This document shows, one piece after another, positions 1-6,106 of a stretch of DNA of 19,839 nt. Below the pieces are notes generated by a model. That model did not search any database. It had not been told where the DNA came from and saw nothing but the letters and a program-made list of their open reading frames with translations. Source of the DNA: CAYZPE01 sp046050145. GTDB lineage: Bacteria; Patescibacteriota; Minisyncoccia; Phycocordibacterales; CAYZPE01. Location of the stretch: contig JBJOQC010000008.1 of the NCBI GenBank assembly GCA_046050145.1, positions 1 through 19,839 on the forward strand, in the 5' to 3' direction. The position numbers were made by a program, and so were the translations under genes. Position 1 is the stretch's first letter. Every line of letters begins with the position of its first letter.

Positions 1-278
1 TAGTTACTATTTTTTATAAGTGAAGCAAAAAGGTACACTTCCCTTTTTGAAATATTTTTATTTTCCTTTTTTTCAACAATAAGAAACTCGACTTCTTCTT
101 TTCCAAATGAAACAATTTCACACTGAACATCAAAACCATTTCCATCGAAAAGAATTACACTGTCCCCCGAAGTGAAACGAAACACCCGTCGAAGTTGATG
201 TGCCAGATCCACGTCCTGCACATTAAAATTTCCTGATTCAGGAATATGTTCTTTTATATAAAATCTATGAAGTCGCAT
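1..278 (-). CDS. rsmE: 16S rRNA m3U1498 methyltransferase RsmE, N-terminal part
   Basis: RsmE methylates N3 of U1498 in 16S rRNA using SAM. Only the first 92 codons are in the window; the gene runs off the left edge. The translation starts MRLHRFYIKE and continues through HQLRRVFRFTSGDSVILFDG to VYLFASLIKN. This is the PUA-like RNA-binding domain followed by the start of the linker into the SPOUT methyltransferase domain (family knowledge: 'RFF...H..VLR...GD.V.LFDG...ALIK'). The start is the ATG at 278. It has no Shine-Dalgarno, but a TATTCT -10 ends six bases upstream, so the mRNA should be leaderless. The catalytic C-terminal domain cannot be checked here. Confidence 0.85.
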   Translation of the reverse strand, partial: MRLHRFYIKEHIPESGNFNVQDVDLAHQLRRVFRFTSGDSVILFDGNGFDVQCEIVSFGKEEVEFLIVEKKENKNISKREVYLFASLIKNSN

Positions 279-284
279 TGCTTG

Positions 285-313
285 AGAATAAGGAATTAAG
301 AATAAAGAATCAA
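285..313 (-). promoter_or_regulatory. Promoter of rsmE (predicted leaderless)
   Basis: On the minus strand, TTGATT (308-313), a 17-bp spacer and TATTCT (285-290) lie upstream of the gene. Six bases separate the -10 from the ATG at 278, which places the transcription start on the A of the start codon. Confidence 0.55.
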
Positions 314-385
314 GTTTTTTATTTGAAACATCCTTGTCCCGTAAGAAGCCTTACTCTGCTACTTGGGGTAACTTATAACTTACAA

Positions 386-416
386 CAAAAAAACCGTCTT
401 ATTTTCATAAAACGGT
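386..416 (-). terminator. Rho-independent terminator of the 60-aa membrane protein gene
   Basis: On the minus strand a 10-bp stem (ACCGTTTTAT paired with ATAAGACGGT, one G-U pair) closes a GAAA tetraloop and is followed by seven T. Confidence 0.85.
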
Positions 417-442
417 ACATGAGAAAAAATTACCGACACTAC

Positions 443-625
443 CTACACAAAAAATGAAAGCACAAACATGATACCGCCAAACAAACCAGAGACTGCCATC
501 ATCCAGACAAAATAAAATCCTGCTCCAGCAAGTTCTGGATGTTTCGGAGCTTTTCTGAACTCACTGTAAGCCCCGAGAAAACCCAAGAAAAACACAATTG
601 AAAGGCCTGCGCAGATAGGATTCAT
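443..625 (-). CDS. Small two-helix membrane protein, unknown function
   Basis: A 60-residue protein with no family I recognise. Two hydrophobic stretches (about residues 4-20 and 36-59) are separated by a polar, charged loop (EFRKAPKHPE), so it is probably a helical hairpin in the membrane. The gene has every signal of real expression. A perfect TTGACA/TATAAT promoter lies upstream, an AGGAGA Shine-Dalgarno (631-636) sits 5 bases before the ATG, and a terminator follows. Its short length leaves function open; small regulators or subunits of membrane complexes look like this, but nothing in the sequence chooses between them. Confidence 0.75.
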   Translation of the reverse strand: MNPICAGLSIVFFLGFLGAYSEFRKAPKHPELAGAGFYFVWMMAVSGLFGGIMFVLSFFV

Positions 626-667
626 AAGACTCTCCTGCTGAGGTTAGGGGGAACTAAACTTGCGTCT

Positions 668-697
668 ATTATAGCATGTTTAGTACCTAAATGTCAA
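668..697 (-). promoter_or_regulatory. Consensus sigma-70 promoter of the 60-aa gene
   Basis: On the minus strand TTGACA (692-697), an 18-bp spacer and TATAAT (668-673) are both perfect hexamers. Predicted transcription start is near 661, giving a leader of about 35 nt that contains the AGGAGA ribosome site. Confidence 0.85.
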
Positions 698-711
698 GTA
701 TAAAATTAGAA

Positions 712-744
712 TAAAAAGAGGCTGTTCACTTGAAGTGAACAGCC
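712..744 (-). terminator. Terminator of the 146-aa/67-aa operon
   Basis: A perfect 11-bp stem (GGCTGTTCACT with its complement, 720-730 and 734-744) has a 3-nt loop and is followed on the minus strand by CTCTTTTTAT. It starts six bases after the stop codon of the 67-aa gene. Confidence 0.85.
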
Positions 745-750
745 CTGGAA

Positions 751-954
751 TCAACTTTTTTTGCAAACGTGAGCTTTGGCTTCCCTCTTCGAGTTGCCAA
801 TGAAGTCACCACACTTATCACACCAACGATTGCGTTGCGGATGGAATCTCCAGTAAAAATTGGAAACCGAAAACTTCAACCACTCCCACCGCATGATCCA
901 CAGATGCTCAGCCATCAACTTGTCATACTCGGTCTTGTGTTTTTTCTTGCTCAC
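751..954 (-). CDS. Small basic protein with a Cys2-His-Cys zinc-finger-like end
   Basis: 67 residues, not recognised. The start is a GTG at 954, chosen because AAGGAG (961-966) sits six bases upstream. The first half is rich in aromatic and basic residues (WIMRWEWLKFSVSNFYWRFHPQR). The second half carries C-x2-C at residues 45-48 and H-x-C at residues 62-64, the ligand spacing of a small zinc ribbon or finger, so nucleic-acid binding is possible but only inferred. The gene overlaps the end of the upstream 146-aa gene by 32 bases in another frame, so it is probably translationally coupled, and it ends just before a strong terminator. Confidence 0.65.
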   Translation of the reverse strand: MSKKKHKTEYDKLMAEHLWIMRWEWLKFSVSNFYWRFHPQRNRWCDKCGDFIGNSKREAKAHVCKKS

Positions 955-1363
955 CAGAAGCTCCTTGAATAAGGGTTGTAAGTCCTATACAAAGAGCGAG
1001 ATTCCTGATGTCCCACTTCTCATACTTCTTTTCTTTTTCCGGCACAACATCCCTCTTCTCTTCTTGCTGTTCCGGAGGACTTTGAGGAATCGTCCTGATC
1101 GGATCAAAGCGATTCGCACATCCCACCAAAACCAAGAAGGAAGAAAGGAAAAATGCAGACTTAGCAATTCGCACTATGGCAGGTTCGGTTAAATCGATAA
1201 TACCAAGACTGCAAAGAAATCCTCCAACAAAAAACAGCACAGATACAGGAACAGAAAATTCCCCGTTAGCCATCTCAACATGGTCAACCTGTAGAACAAA
1301 AAAGGTTGCCGAAGAAACAAAAACCAAACCCAGAATAAACACAGTCCAGCATGTACGAAACAT
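923..1363 (-). CDS. Multi-pass membrane protein, unknown function
   Basis: 146 residues, not recognised. I place the start at the ATG at 1363, preceded by GGAGGA (1370-1375), rather than at the in-frame TTG eight codons upstream. Hydrophobic segments lie at about residues 4-25, 38-58 and 66-86. The third ends in LVGC, which resembles a lipobox but is far from the N-terminus, so a lipoprotein is unlikely. A charged, proline- and glutamate-rich stretch (about 95-118) follows, then a shorter hydrophobic stretch near 122-135. It is first in a two-gene unit with the overlapping 67-aa gene. Function is unknown. Confidence 0.7.
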   Translation of the reverse strand: MFRTCWTVFILGLVFVSSATFFVLQVDHVEMANGEFSVPVSVLFFVGGFLCSLGIIDLTEPAIVRIAKSAFFLSSFLVLVGCANRFDPIRTIPQSPPEQQEEKRDVVPEKEKKYEKWDIRNLALCIGLTTLIQGASGEQEKTQDRV

Positions 1364-1408
1364 GGATAATCCTCCAAAAAGTGACAAAGATCCAGTAAGC
1401 TACAAAAT

Positions 1409-1436
1409 AAAATATCACATTATACAAACTTGTCAA
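1409..1436 (-). promoter_or_regulatory. Candidate promoter of the 146-aa/67-aa operon
   Basis: On the minus strand a perfect TTGACA (1431-1436) is followed after 16 bp by TATTTT (1409-1414). A TATAAT also lies at 1419-1424 but has no matching -35. Confidence 0.5.
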
Positions 1437-1506
1437 ACTATATTTATTTTGATACACTCTTTTTCATTATCAATTCTTAATTCATTATTCTTAAGTCTTA
1501 ACTCCA

Positions 1507-2085
1507 ATGTTAGTACCTATTGTTATAGACAAGTCACAATCCGGAGAACGCGCATACGATATCTTTTCTCGACTTCTCAAAGATCGTATTATTTTTATGG
1601 GTGGACCAATCGACGATGATTCTGCAAATCTCGTTATTGCCCAACTTCTTTTCCTTGCATCAGAAGATCCAAAGAAAGATATTCAGCTCTACATCAACTC
1701 TCCAGGAGGATCGGTAACATCAACTCTTGCAATGCTCGATACTATGAATCACATCAAGCCCGATGTTTCTACAGTATGTGTTGGTATTGCAGCATCTGGC
1801 GGAGCGGTACTTCTCGCTGGTGGAACAAAAGGAAAACGATTCGCTCTTCCAAACTCAGAAATCATGATTCATCAGCCATGGGGAGGAGCTCAGGGACAAG
1901 CAACAGATATCGAGATCACAGCAAAGCAAATCCTTAAAACTCGAGACAGACTGAACAAGATCCTTGCTGAACGCACAGGTCAACCTCTCTCGAAGATTGA
2001 AAAGGATGTTGAGCGTGATTTCTTTATGGGAGCAGATGAGGCTAAGAAGTATGGTCTTATCGACAATATAATGAAGTCAAAGTAA
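1507..2085 (+). CDS. clpP: ATP-dependent Clp protease proteolytic subunit
   Basis: ClpP forms the two-ring serine-protease chamber that degrades proteins unfolded by ClpX or a related ATPase in the cytoplasm. The 192-residue length is normal. The catalytic triad is Ser97 (in AASGG), His122 (MIHQPWGG) and Asp171 (VERDFF). The first residues (LVPIVIDKSQSGERAYDIFSRLLKDRIIFMGG) fit the mature N-terminus, with little or no propeptide. Gly98 replaces the Met that follows the serine in many ClpPs. The start ATG has no Shine-Dalgarno; a weak TATTCT at 1486-1491 would leave a leader of only about 8 nt. It is single-standing, with its own terminator, and no clpX lies next to it. Confidence 0.96.
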   Translation: MLVPIVIDKSQSGERAYDIFSRLLKDRIIFMGGPIDDDSANLVIAQLLFLASEDPKKDIQLYINSPGGSVTSTLAMLDTMNHIKPDVSTVCVGIAASGGAVLLAGGTKGKRFALPNSEIMIHQPWGGAQGQATDIEITAKQILKTRDRLNKILAERTGQPLSKIEKDVERDFFMGADEAKKYGLIDNIMKSK

Positions 2086-2099
2086 TCCCCTTTTCGACT

Positions 2100-2136
2100 A
2101 AAAACCCCGGGCGCACAGAGTGCGCCCGGGGTTTTT
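2100..2136 (+). terminator. Strong terminator after clpP
   Basis: A 17-bp perfect stem (2100-2116 with 2120-2136, GC-rich core CCCCGGGCGCAC) closes an AGA loop and ends in a T run. The A run on the other side makes it potentially bidirectional. Confidence 0.92.
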
Positions 2137-2324
2137 ACAAATCCAAAAATATCTGATATGGTGTAATTGTTATTAAATATAATACAAACCGTCTAAAGAA
2201 TTCGAGATTGTGGTACATGACCTTACCGAAAATCCACAGAACATATTTTTCTTATGATCCTTACATCCTTAAAAACCTTTGAAACATATCACTTTCTTGA
2301 TATCTGTCGGATGGAATAAACACC

Positions 2325-3854
2325 ATGTCATTAAAATTAGTTGCCTTCCTGCTCAGCGTGACTGCTCTTACAGGAATTGCGATAGGATACGTCCTACGCT
2401 GGCTCGTTGCGCTTGGTAAAAAAAGCTCAACAGAGCTCAAAGTGAAGCAGATGATGCTTGACGCTCGAGAAGAAGTAAAGAAAATCACCTCTGAAGCAGA
2501 GAAACGCGCAGAAGAAGCTCTCAAAGAAGCTCGAGTTGAAATAAAAGAAAAAGAAGACAAGATCAAAAAAACAGAAGAACGCCTCATCAAAAAAGACGAG
2601 CTTCTTGATAGTCGCCAGCTTGATATCGACAAAGAAGTTGAACAGATCAAAATTCGTATAGGAGAAGTTCGATCTATCAAAGAAAAGATTGAGGGTCTTG
2701 AAAAGCAAAAGCAGGGAGAGATCGAGAAGATTGCCCAAATGTCAGTAGATGAGGCAAAAAAAGCCCTTCTTACTATTGTTGAAAAACAGGCAGAAGAGGA
2801 CATTCTTGTTCGAATGCAAAAACTTGAAATCTCTGGACAAGAAAAGATTGAGAGGAAAGCAAAAGACATACTGGTTACTACCGTTCATCGTCTCGCAAAC
2901 TCAGTCTCGTCAGACATTATGATTACGACCGTGCCTATCCCTTCTGACGACATCAAAGGTAAGGTTATCGGAAAAGAAGGTAGAAATATCAAAGCTTTTG
3001 AACGTGCGACAGGAGTTGAAATCATTGTTGACGATACACCAGGAGCAATCACCATTTCATCATTTGACCCTGTACGAAGACAGGTCGCTCGTGTAGCTCT
3101 CGAAAACCTTATTTCAGATGGCAGAATCCAACCTGTAAAGATTGAGGAATTTGTTGAAAAGGCAAAACAAGAGATCAATAAAATCATTAAAGAAAAAGGT
3201 GAACAAGCAGTCTATGAATGTGGAGTGTTCAATCTTGACCCACGCATCGTAGCAATCCTTGGGCGACTCTATTTCCGAACAAGTTATGGTCAAAATGTAC
3301 TCCAACACTCAATTGAAATGGCACACATTGCTGGAATGCTTGCCGAAGAACTTGGTGCAAATGTCGCTGTAGCTAAAGCAGGAGCCCTTCTTCATGACAT
3401 TGGTAAGGCGCTCGACCATGAAGTTGCCGGTACTCATGTTGAAATAGGACGAAGAATACTTCAAAAGTTTGGTGCTCACGAAGATATTGTGAAAGCTATG
3501 CAGGCACACCATAATGAATACCCGTATGAAACACCTGAATCATATATAGTGCAATGTGCTGATGCTATTTCAGGATCTCGTCCTGGAGCACGACGCGACA
3601 CCGTAGAAAACTACCTTAAGCGCCTTGGTGACCTTGAAGCAATAGCGACAGGATTTGATGGTGTTGAAAAAGCCTATGCCCTTCAGGCAGGACGAGAGAT
3701 TCGAGTCTTTGTAACTCCAGAAAAAGTAAGTGATCTTGAAGCAAAGAAAATGGCTCGAGATATCGCCCTTCGTATTGAAAGTGATCTTAAATACCCTGGA
3801 GAAATCAAGGTGATGCTTATACGGGAGAATAGAGTTACAGAGTTTGCGAGATAG
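2325..3854 (+). CDS. rny: Ribonuclease Y
   Basis: RNase Y is the membrane-anchored endoribonuclease that begins mRNA decay in many bacteria lacking RNase E. At 509 residues it has the standard architecture. One N-terminal transmembrane helix (about 5-27) is followed by a long charged coiled coil (about 35-185). A KH domain has its GxxG loop as GKEG (216-219), and an HD domain has LLHDIGKALDHE (His357, Asp358) plus the later HHNEYP and CADAISGSRPGARR segments. The intact HD pair argues for an active enzyme. The leader is about 190 bases after the clpP terminator, and I see only a weak ribosome site. Two tandem terminators follow. Confidence 0.97.
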   Translation: MSLKLVAFLLSVTALTGIAIGYVLRWLVALGKKSSTELKVKQMMLDAREEVKKITSEAEKRAEEALKEARVEIKEKEDKIKKTEERLIKKDELLDSRQLDIDKEVEQIKIRIGEVRSIKEKIEGLEKQKQGEIEKIAQMSVDEAKKALLTIVEKQAEEDILVRMQKLEISGQEKIERKAKDILVTTVHRLANSVSSDIMITTVPIPSDDIKGKVIGKEGRNIKAFERATGVEIIVDDTPGAITISSFDPVRRQVARVALENLISDGRIQPVKIEEFVEKAKQEINKIIKEKGEQAVYECGVFNLDPRIVAILGRLYFRTSYGQNVLQHSIEMAHIAGMLAEELGANVAVAKAGALLHDIGKALDHEVAGTHVEIGRRILQKFGAHEDIVKAMQAHHNEYPYETPESYIVQCADAISGSRPGARRDTVENYLKRLGDLEAIATGFDGVEKAYALQAGREIRVFVTPEKVSDLEAKKMARDIALRIESDLKYPGEIKVMLIRENRVTEFAR

Positions 3855-3884
3855 CGAATTAGAATTTGGAATTAGGAATTAAGG

Positions 3885-3920
3885 AAAAAGCTCAGCGCCC
3901 ATATGGGCGCTGAGCTTTTT
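3885..3920 (+). terminator. First terminator after rny
   Basis: A 16-bp perfect inverted repeat (3885-3900 with 3905-3920) surrounds an ATAT loop and ends in TTTTT. Confidence 0.92.
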
Positions 3921-3924
3921 GTAT

Positions 3925-3962
3925 AAAAAACCCGCAGATGTTAGTCTCTGCGGGGGTTTTTT
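3925..3962. terminator. Bidirectional terminator between rny and the orphan RNA gene
   Basis: The stem CCCGCAGA/TCTGCGGG has six A on one side and six T on the other. On the plus strand it backs up the rny terminator; on the minus strand it ends the orphan RNA. Confidence 0.88.
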
Positions 3963-4137
3963 GAAAGCTCCTTTTCTTTAAGCTTTGAGTGGGAGTGCAC
4001 CCTAAGCCGAGCGCCTTATTTAGAATTTTTTCTCAGAGAATGATTAAGGGCAATCACTCTATGTCTCGTCTTTTTAACCTTCGATTAGCAAACCGCCATA
4101 TCGTAAGATCGACTCTACGAGAAGAGGGTCAGATCTA
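3925..4137 (-). ncRNA. Orphan structured RNA gene, family not identified
   Basis: A minus-strand transcription unit of about 210 nt has a near-consensus extended promoter (4144-4171) and a terminator at 3925-3962, and no credible reading frame inside. The longest minus-strand candidate I found is a 13-codon GTG frame without a ribosome site. Predicted local folds include a stem of nine pairs with one G-U around a GCCCTT loop (plus-strand positions about 4034-4057) and a six-pair AAAGCT/AGCTTT hairpin just before the terminator. I looked for tmRNA (no T-arm or tRNA-like 3' end), SRP RNA (no GGAA-loop signature) and RNase P RNA (no GAGGAAAGUCC block) and found none of them. A divergent 6S RNA remains possible on size and isolation alone. 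The 5' end is estimated from the promoter. Confidence 0.6.
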
Positions 4138-4143
4138 ATTTAT

Positions 4144-4171
4144 ATTTTAGCATATTAATACTTATTGTCAA
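4144..4171 (-). promoter_or_regulatory. Strong extended -10 promoter of the orphan RNA
   Basis: On the minus strand TTGACA (4166-4171), a 16-bp spacer ending in TGC, and TAAAAT (4144-4149). Predicted start is about 4137. Confidence 0.8.
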
Positions 4172-4225
4172 CCAATTCCCTATTCTTGACGAAACCTTCT
4201 TTATACAGCACTTTTTATAGCCCTA

Positions 4226-4253
4226 TTGCGGGCTTTTTTGCCTAAGATATAAT
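4226..4253 (+). promoter_or_regulatory. Candidate promoter of the HU gene, overlapping a weak hairpin
   Basis: A perfect TATAAT (4248-4253) has TTGCGG (4226-4231) 16 bp upstream; the predicted leader is about 85 nt. The -35 overlaps a short terminator-like hairpin (AGCCC 4219-4223, GGGCT 4230-4234, then TTTTTT), so the region may also stop plus-strand read-through. An AGGAG at about 4270 is not followed by a useful start codon. Confidence 0.5.
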
Positions 4254-4347
4254 AGACAAGTCTATATGAGAGGAGAAATATAGGCCTTTAGCAAGAAAAT
4301 TTTATAAGGTCGTTAATAATTTTCATAAACTAATAATTTACAAAACT

Positions 4348-4620
4348 ATGAACAAAGCATCAATCGTAGACGCAGTACATGGTGTACTCGCAGGAACAAA
4401 GGTTCAGGCAGAACAAGCTGTAGATACAGTGATCACTACTATTATTGAATCACTAAAGAAAGGTGAAGAAGTTTCTATTGCAGGCCTCGGTATCTTCTCA
4501 GCAAAAACTCGCGCAGCTCGTCAAGCTCGCAACCCTCGAACTGGAGAAGCAATTCAAGTTCCAGCTATGAAGGTTCCAAAATTTAGAGCAGCTAAGGCTC
4601 TTAAGGAAGCTGTTAGATAA
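4348..4620 (+). CDS. HU-family DNA-binding protein
   Basis: A nucleoid-associated protein that bends and compacts DNA as a dimer. The 90-residue length is exactly typical. The protein begins MNKASIVDAV and has the helix-turn-helix dimer core, then the GLGIFSAKTRAAR strand pair (usually GFGTF). The DNA-embracing arm follows with its RNPRTGEAIQVPA signature, including the proline that intercalates into DNA, and then the C-terminal VPKFRAAKALKEAV helix. The start ATG has no Shine-Dalgarno and is preceded by an AT-rich leader. The gene is monocistronic, ending at a terminator 20 bases after the stop. I cannot tell HU from an IHF-like paralogue by sequence alone. Confidence 0.95.
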   Translation: MNKASIVDAVHGVLAGTKVQAEQAVDTVITTIIESLKKGEEVSIAGLGIFSAKTRAARQARNPRTGEAIQVPAMKVPKFRAAKALKEAVR

Positions 4621-4640
4621 TCTCTATCTACAGCTCAAGT

Positions 4641-4668
4641 AAAAAAACCGCTTATAAGCGGTTTTTTT
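4641..4668 (+). terminator. Terminator after HU
   Basis: A palindrome of seven A, ACCGCTTATAAGCGGT and seven T; symmetrical, so it can work in both directions. Confidence 0.9.
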
Positions 4669-4804
4669 GTGCGGGATCGGAGAATCGGTCACAACTCTTC
4701 TGCTCCAATAAATCTTCGCAACGAAGGTCGCGACCCCGCCTCATGGTCGCCCTGCGACACATTCCGGCTTTCGATTCCCCGCGTAAGGCAAGCAGTTGCC
4801 TTAC
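4669..4804. repeat. tRNA-linked palindromic element, copy 1 (E1)
   Basis: This lies downstream of tRNA-Gly(TCC) and its terminator. Its left edge (4669-4687) copies the 3' end of that tRNA gene at 4862-4880 with 17 of 19 identical bases. Inside are three blocks identical to copy 2 at 7641-7729: 4684-4699 (16 nt), 4730-4748 (19 nt) and 4754-4777 (24 nt). The segments between the blocks differ but can form hairpins in both copies, for example CTTCGCAACGAAG and GTCGCCCTGCGAC here. GAATCG near the left end pairs with CGATTC at the right end. A further 9-bp hairpin (4783-4804) follows. The reading frames that cross it show no sign of being genes. Confidence 0.75.
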
Positions 4805-4823
4805 TCATCCTCGCATCGACAAC

Positions 4824-4855
4824 AAAAAACACTAGCAAGAGAGCCAGTGTTTTTT
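4824..4855 (-). terminator. Terminator of tRNA-Gly(TCC)
   Basis: On the minus strand ACACTGGC pairs with GCTAGTGT. The one non-Watson-Crick pair is G-U on the minus strand but would be A-C on the plus strand, which fixes the orientation. A T run follows. Confidence 0.85.
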
Positions 4856-4862
4856 GGTCGTG

Positions 4863-4933
4863 TGCGGGATGGGGGAATCGAACTCCCACTAACAGTTTGG
4901 AAAACTGCAGTTCTACCATTAAACTAATCCCGC
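4863..4933 (-). tRNA. tRNA-Gly (anticodon TCC)
   Basis: The cloverleaf is complete. The acceptor GCGGGAT pairs with ATCCCGC over seven pairs, the D-arm is GTTTAATGGTAGAAC, and the anticodon loop TTTCCAA reads TCC. The variable loop is 4 nt and the T-loop is TTCGATT. The T-stem has one A-C mismatch (GGGAG opposite CCCCC). The discriminator base is A and CCA is not encoded, so the tRNA needs the CCA-adding enzyme found further right. The predicted 5' leader is only about 4 nt. Confidence 0.96.
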
Positions 4934-4943
4934 AATACACGTA

Positions 4944-4972
4944 ACTCTAGCAAAGAAAATATACTATCGCAA
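4944..4972 (-). promoter_or_regulatory. Promoter of tRNA-Gly(TCC)
   Basis: On the minus strand TTGCGA (4967-4972), a 17-bp spacer ending in TGC, and TAGAGT (4944-4949). Predicted start is near 4937, about 4 nt before the mature tRNA. Confidence 0.6.
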
Positions 4973-4988
4973 TTTATCACACTGCTTT

Positions 4989-4997
4989 TGCTATAAT
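4989..4997 (+). promoter_or_regulatory. Extended -10 promoter of the trypsin-like protease (leaderless)
   Basis: TGC followed by a perfect TATAAT (4992-4997); no clear -35. Seven bases separate it from the ATG at 5005, so transcription should begin at or next to the start codon. Confidence 0.65.
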
Positions 4998-5004
4998 TGC
5001 TCGT

Positions 5005-6105
5005 ATGCTCAAGCTTACTACATACATACTCATTCTCTCTGCTATTTTTATTTCATATACAGTCACGATTCCTAGAGAAATAGCATACATTTCCTCTATA
5101 AAACACTCCCCTACCGTACAGACCGAAAAAGCAACAACTACACCTAAAATAGCAGTGGTAGAAGAAGAAAATATCGTAAAAAAGCCAGAAGTAAAATCTA
5201 AAATAAAAAAAGAAGAAAGTGCTATCTCACAAGAGACTCCACTCCCCTTTCCTGCTATACAAAAAACTGAAATAATTGATTTTGAATCTATAAACGAACG
5301 TTCGAGAAAAGCTCTGGTTAATATACTCTGCACCTCACCAAACAATACCTTAAATCCTCTTTCAGGAAGTGGTGTTGTAATTGATCCTAAGGGAATAATC
5401 CTTACCAATGCACATATCGGCCAGTTTTTTCTCCTATCTCAATACATAGATTGTATAATCCGTACCGGAAGTCCTGCATACCCAAGTTACAAAGCCAAGC
5501 TTATTCATATTTCTTCAACATGGATAGAAGATAATGCGTTTCAAATAAATAAAGAAAATGCTTTAGGTACCGGAGAAAATGACTATGCCCTACTTCTTAT
5601 TACAGAAAAGATAGATGGTACAAAAATCGAAGGAGAAATCCCCTATCTAGACGTATCATATGCTCACGCAGAAATTGGTGAATATACCCTACTTGCAAGC
5701 TATCCTGCAGGTTTTCTCGGTGGTATTGCAATACTAAGAGACCTCTATGCAGTATCCTCAATTGCCGAAATAACTGAAATCTTTACCTTTGAAGGCTCGA
5801 CTGTAGACCTCTTCTCCATTGGAGGTACGATAAGTTCTCAAAAAGGATCCTCGGGTGGAGCAGCGATAGACAAAGAAGGAAAGCTCAAAGGTATTATTGT
5901 AACAGCAACAGAGAGCGAGCAAACTTCTGGACGTGACCTTCGAGCTATCAGTATTGAACACATAAACCGCAACATAACCCGCGAAAAAGAAACCGGCCTT
6001 ACTGAAATCCTAAATACAGCTTCACCTGAGTCAATAAAAACATTTGAGACACAGGAAGCCTTAAAACTAAGAAAACTTCTTATAGACGTCCTTCAAAAAC
6101 AATAA
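5005..6105 (+). CDS. Membrane-anchored trypsin-like serine protease (S1 fold)
   Basis: 366 residues. An N-terminal hydrophobic segment (about 4-22) should act as a signal anchor. A proline/lysine/glutamate-rich linker (about 32-90) leads to a chymotrypsin-fold domain facing outside the cytoplasm. The catalytic residues read as His137 (GIILTNAHI), Asp193 (ENDYALLLI) and Ser283 (KGSSGGAAID). No PDZ domain follows, unlike DegP/HtrA, so regulation by PDZ-mediated oligomerisation is not expected. Substrates are unknown; surface-protein quality control or processing is the natural inference. The upstream extended -10 ends seven bases before the ATG. The stop codon lies one base from the stop of the convergent RNHCP gene, with no terminator between them. 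Confidence 0.85.
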   Translation: MLKLTTYILILSAIFISYTVTIPREIAYISSIKHSPTVQTEKATTTPKIAVVEEENIVKKPEVKSKIKKEESAISQETPLPFPAIQKTEIIDFESINERSRKALVNILCTSPNNTLNPLSGSGVVIDPKGIILTNAHIGQFFLLSQYIDCIIRTGSPAYPSYKAKLIHISSTWIEDNAFQINKENALGTGENDYALLLITEKIDGTKIEGEIPYLDVSYAHAEIGEYTLLASYPAGFLGGIAILRDLYAVSSIAEITEIFTFEGSTVDLFSIGGTISSQKGSSGGAAIDKEGKLKGIIVTATESEQTSGRDLRAISIEHINRNITREKETGLTEILNTASPESIKTFETQEALKLRKLLIDVLQKQ

Positions 6106-6106
6106 T

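Noticed and set aside
923..1363. Lipoprotein, because of the LVGC motif
   Set aside because: The motif is near residue 80 after three hydrophobic segments, not at the end of an N-terminal signal peptide.
1360..1387. TTG at 1387 as start of the 146-aa membrane protein
   Set aside because: The ATG at 1363 has GGAGGA at ideal spacing; the TTG lies upstream of it without its own ribosome site.
860..1619. Plus-strand frames opposite the small minus-strand membrane genes
   Set aside because: Low-complexity translations without ribosome sites; the minus-strand genes have promoters, Shine-Dalgarno sites and terminators.
2261..2869. Long minus-strand frame opposite rny
   Set aside because: It is the serine/arginine-rich mirror of the rny coiled-coil codons, with no expression signals.
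3963..4137. tmRNA, SRP RNA or RNase P RNA identity for the orphan RNA
   Set aside because: No tRNA-like T-arm or 3' end, no SRP GGAA-loop signature and no RNase P core motif could be found.
4669..4944. Open frames on both strands across element E1 and tRNA-Gly(TCC)
   Set aside because: They run through a tRNA gene and hairpins, have no ribosome site, and their similarity to frames at 7574-7840 is explained by the repeated element.
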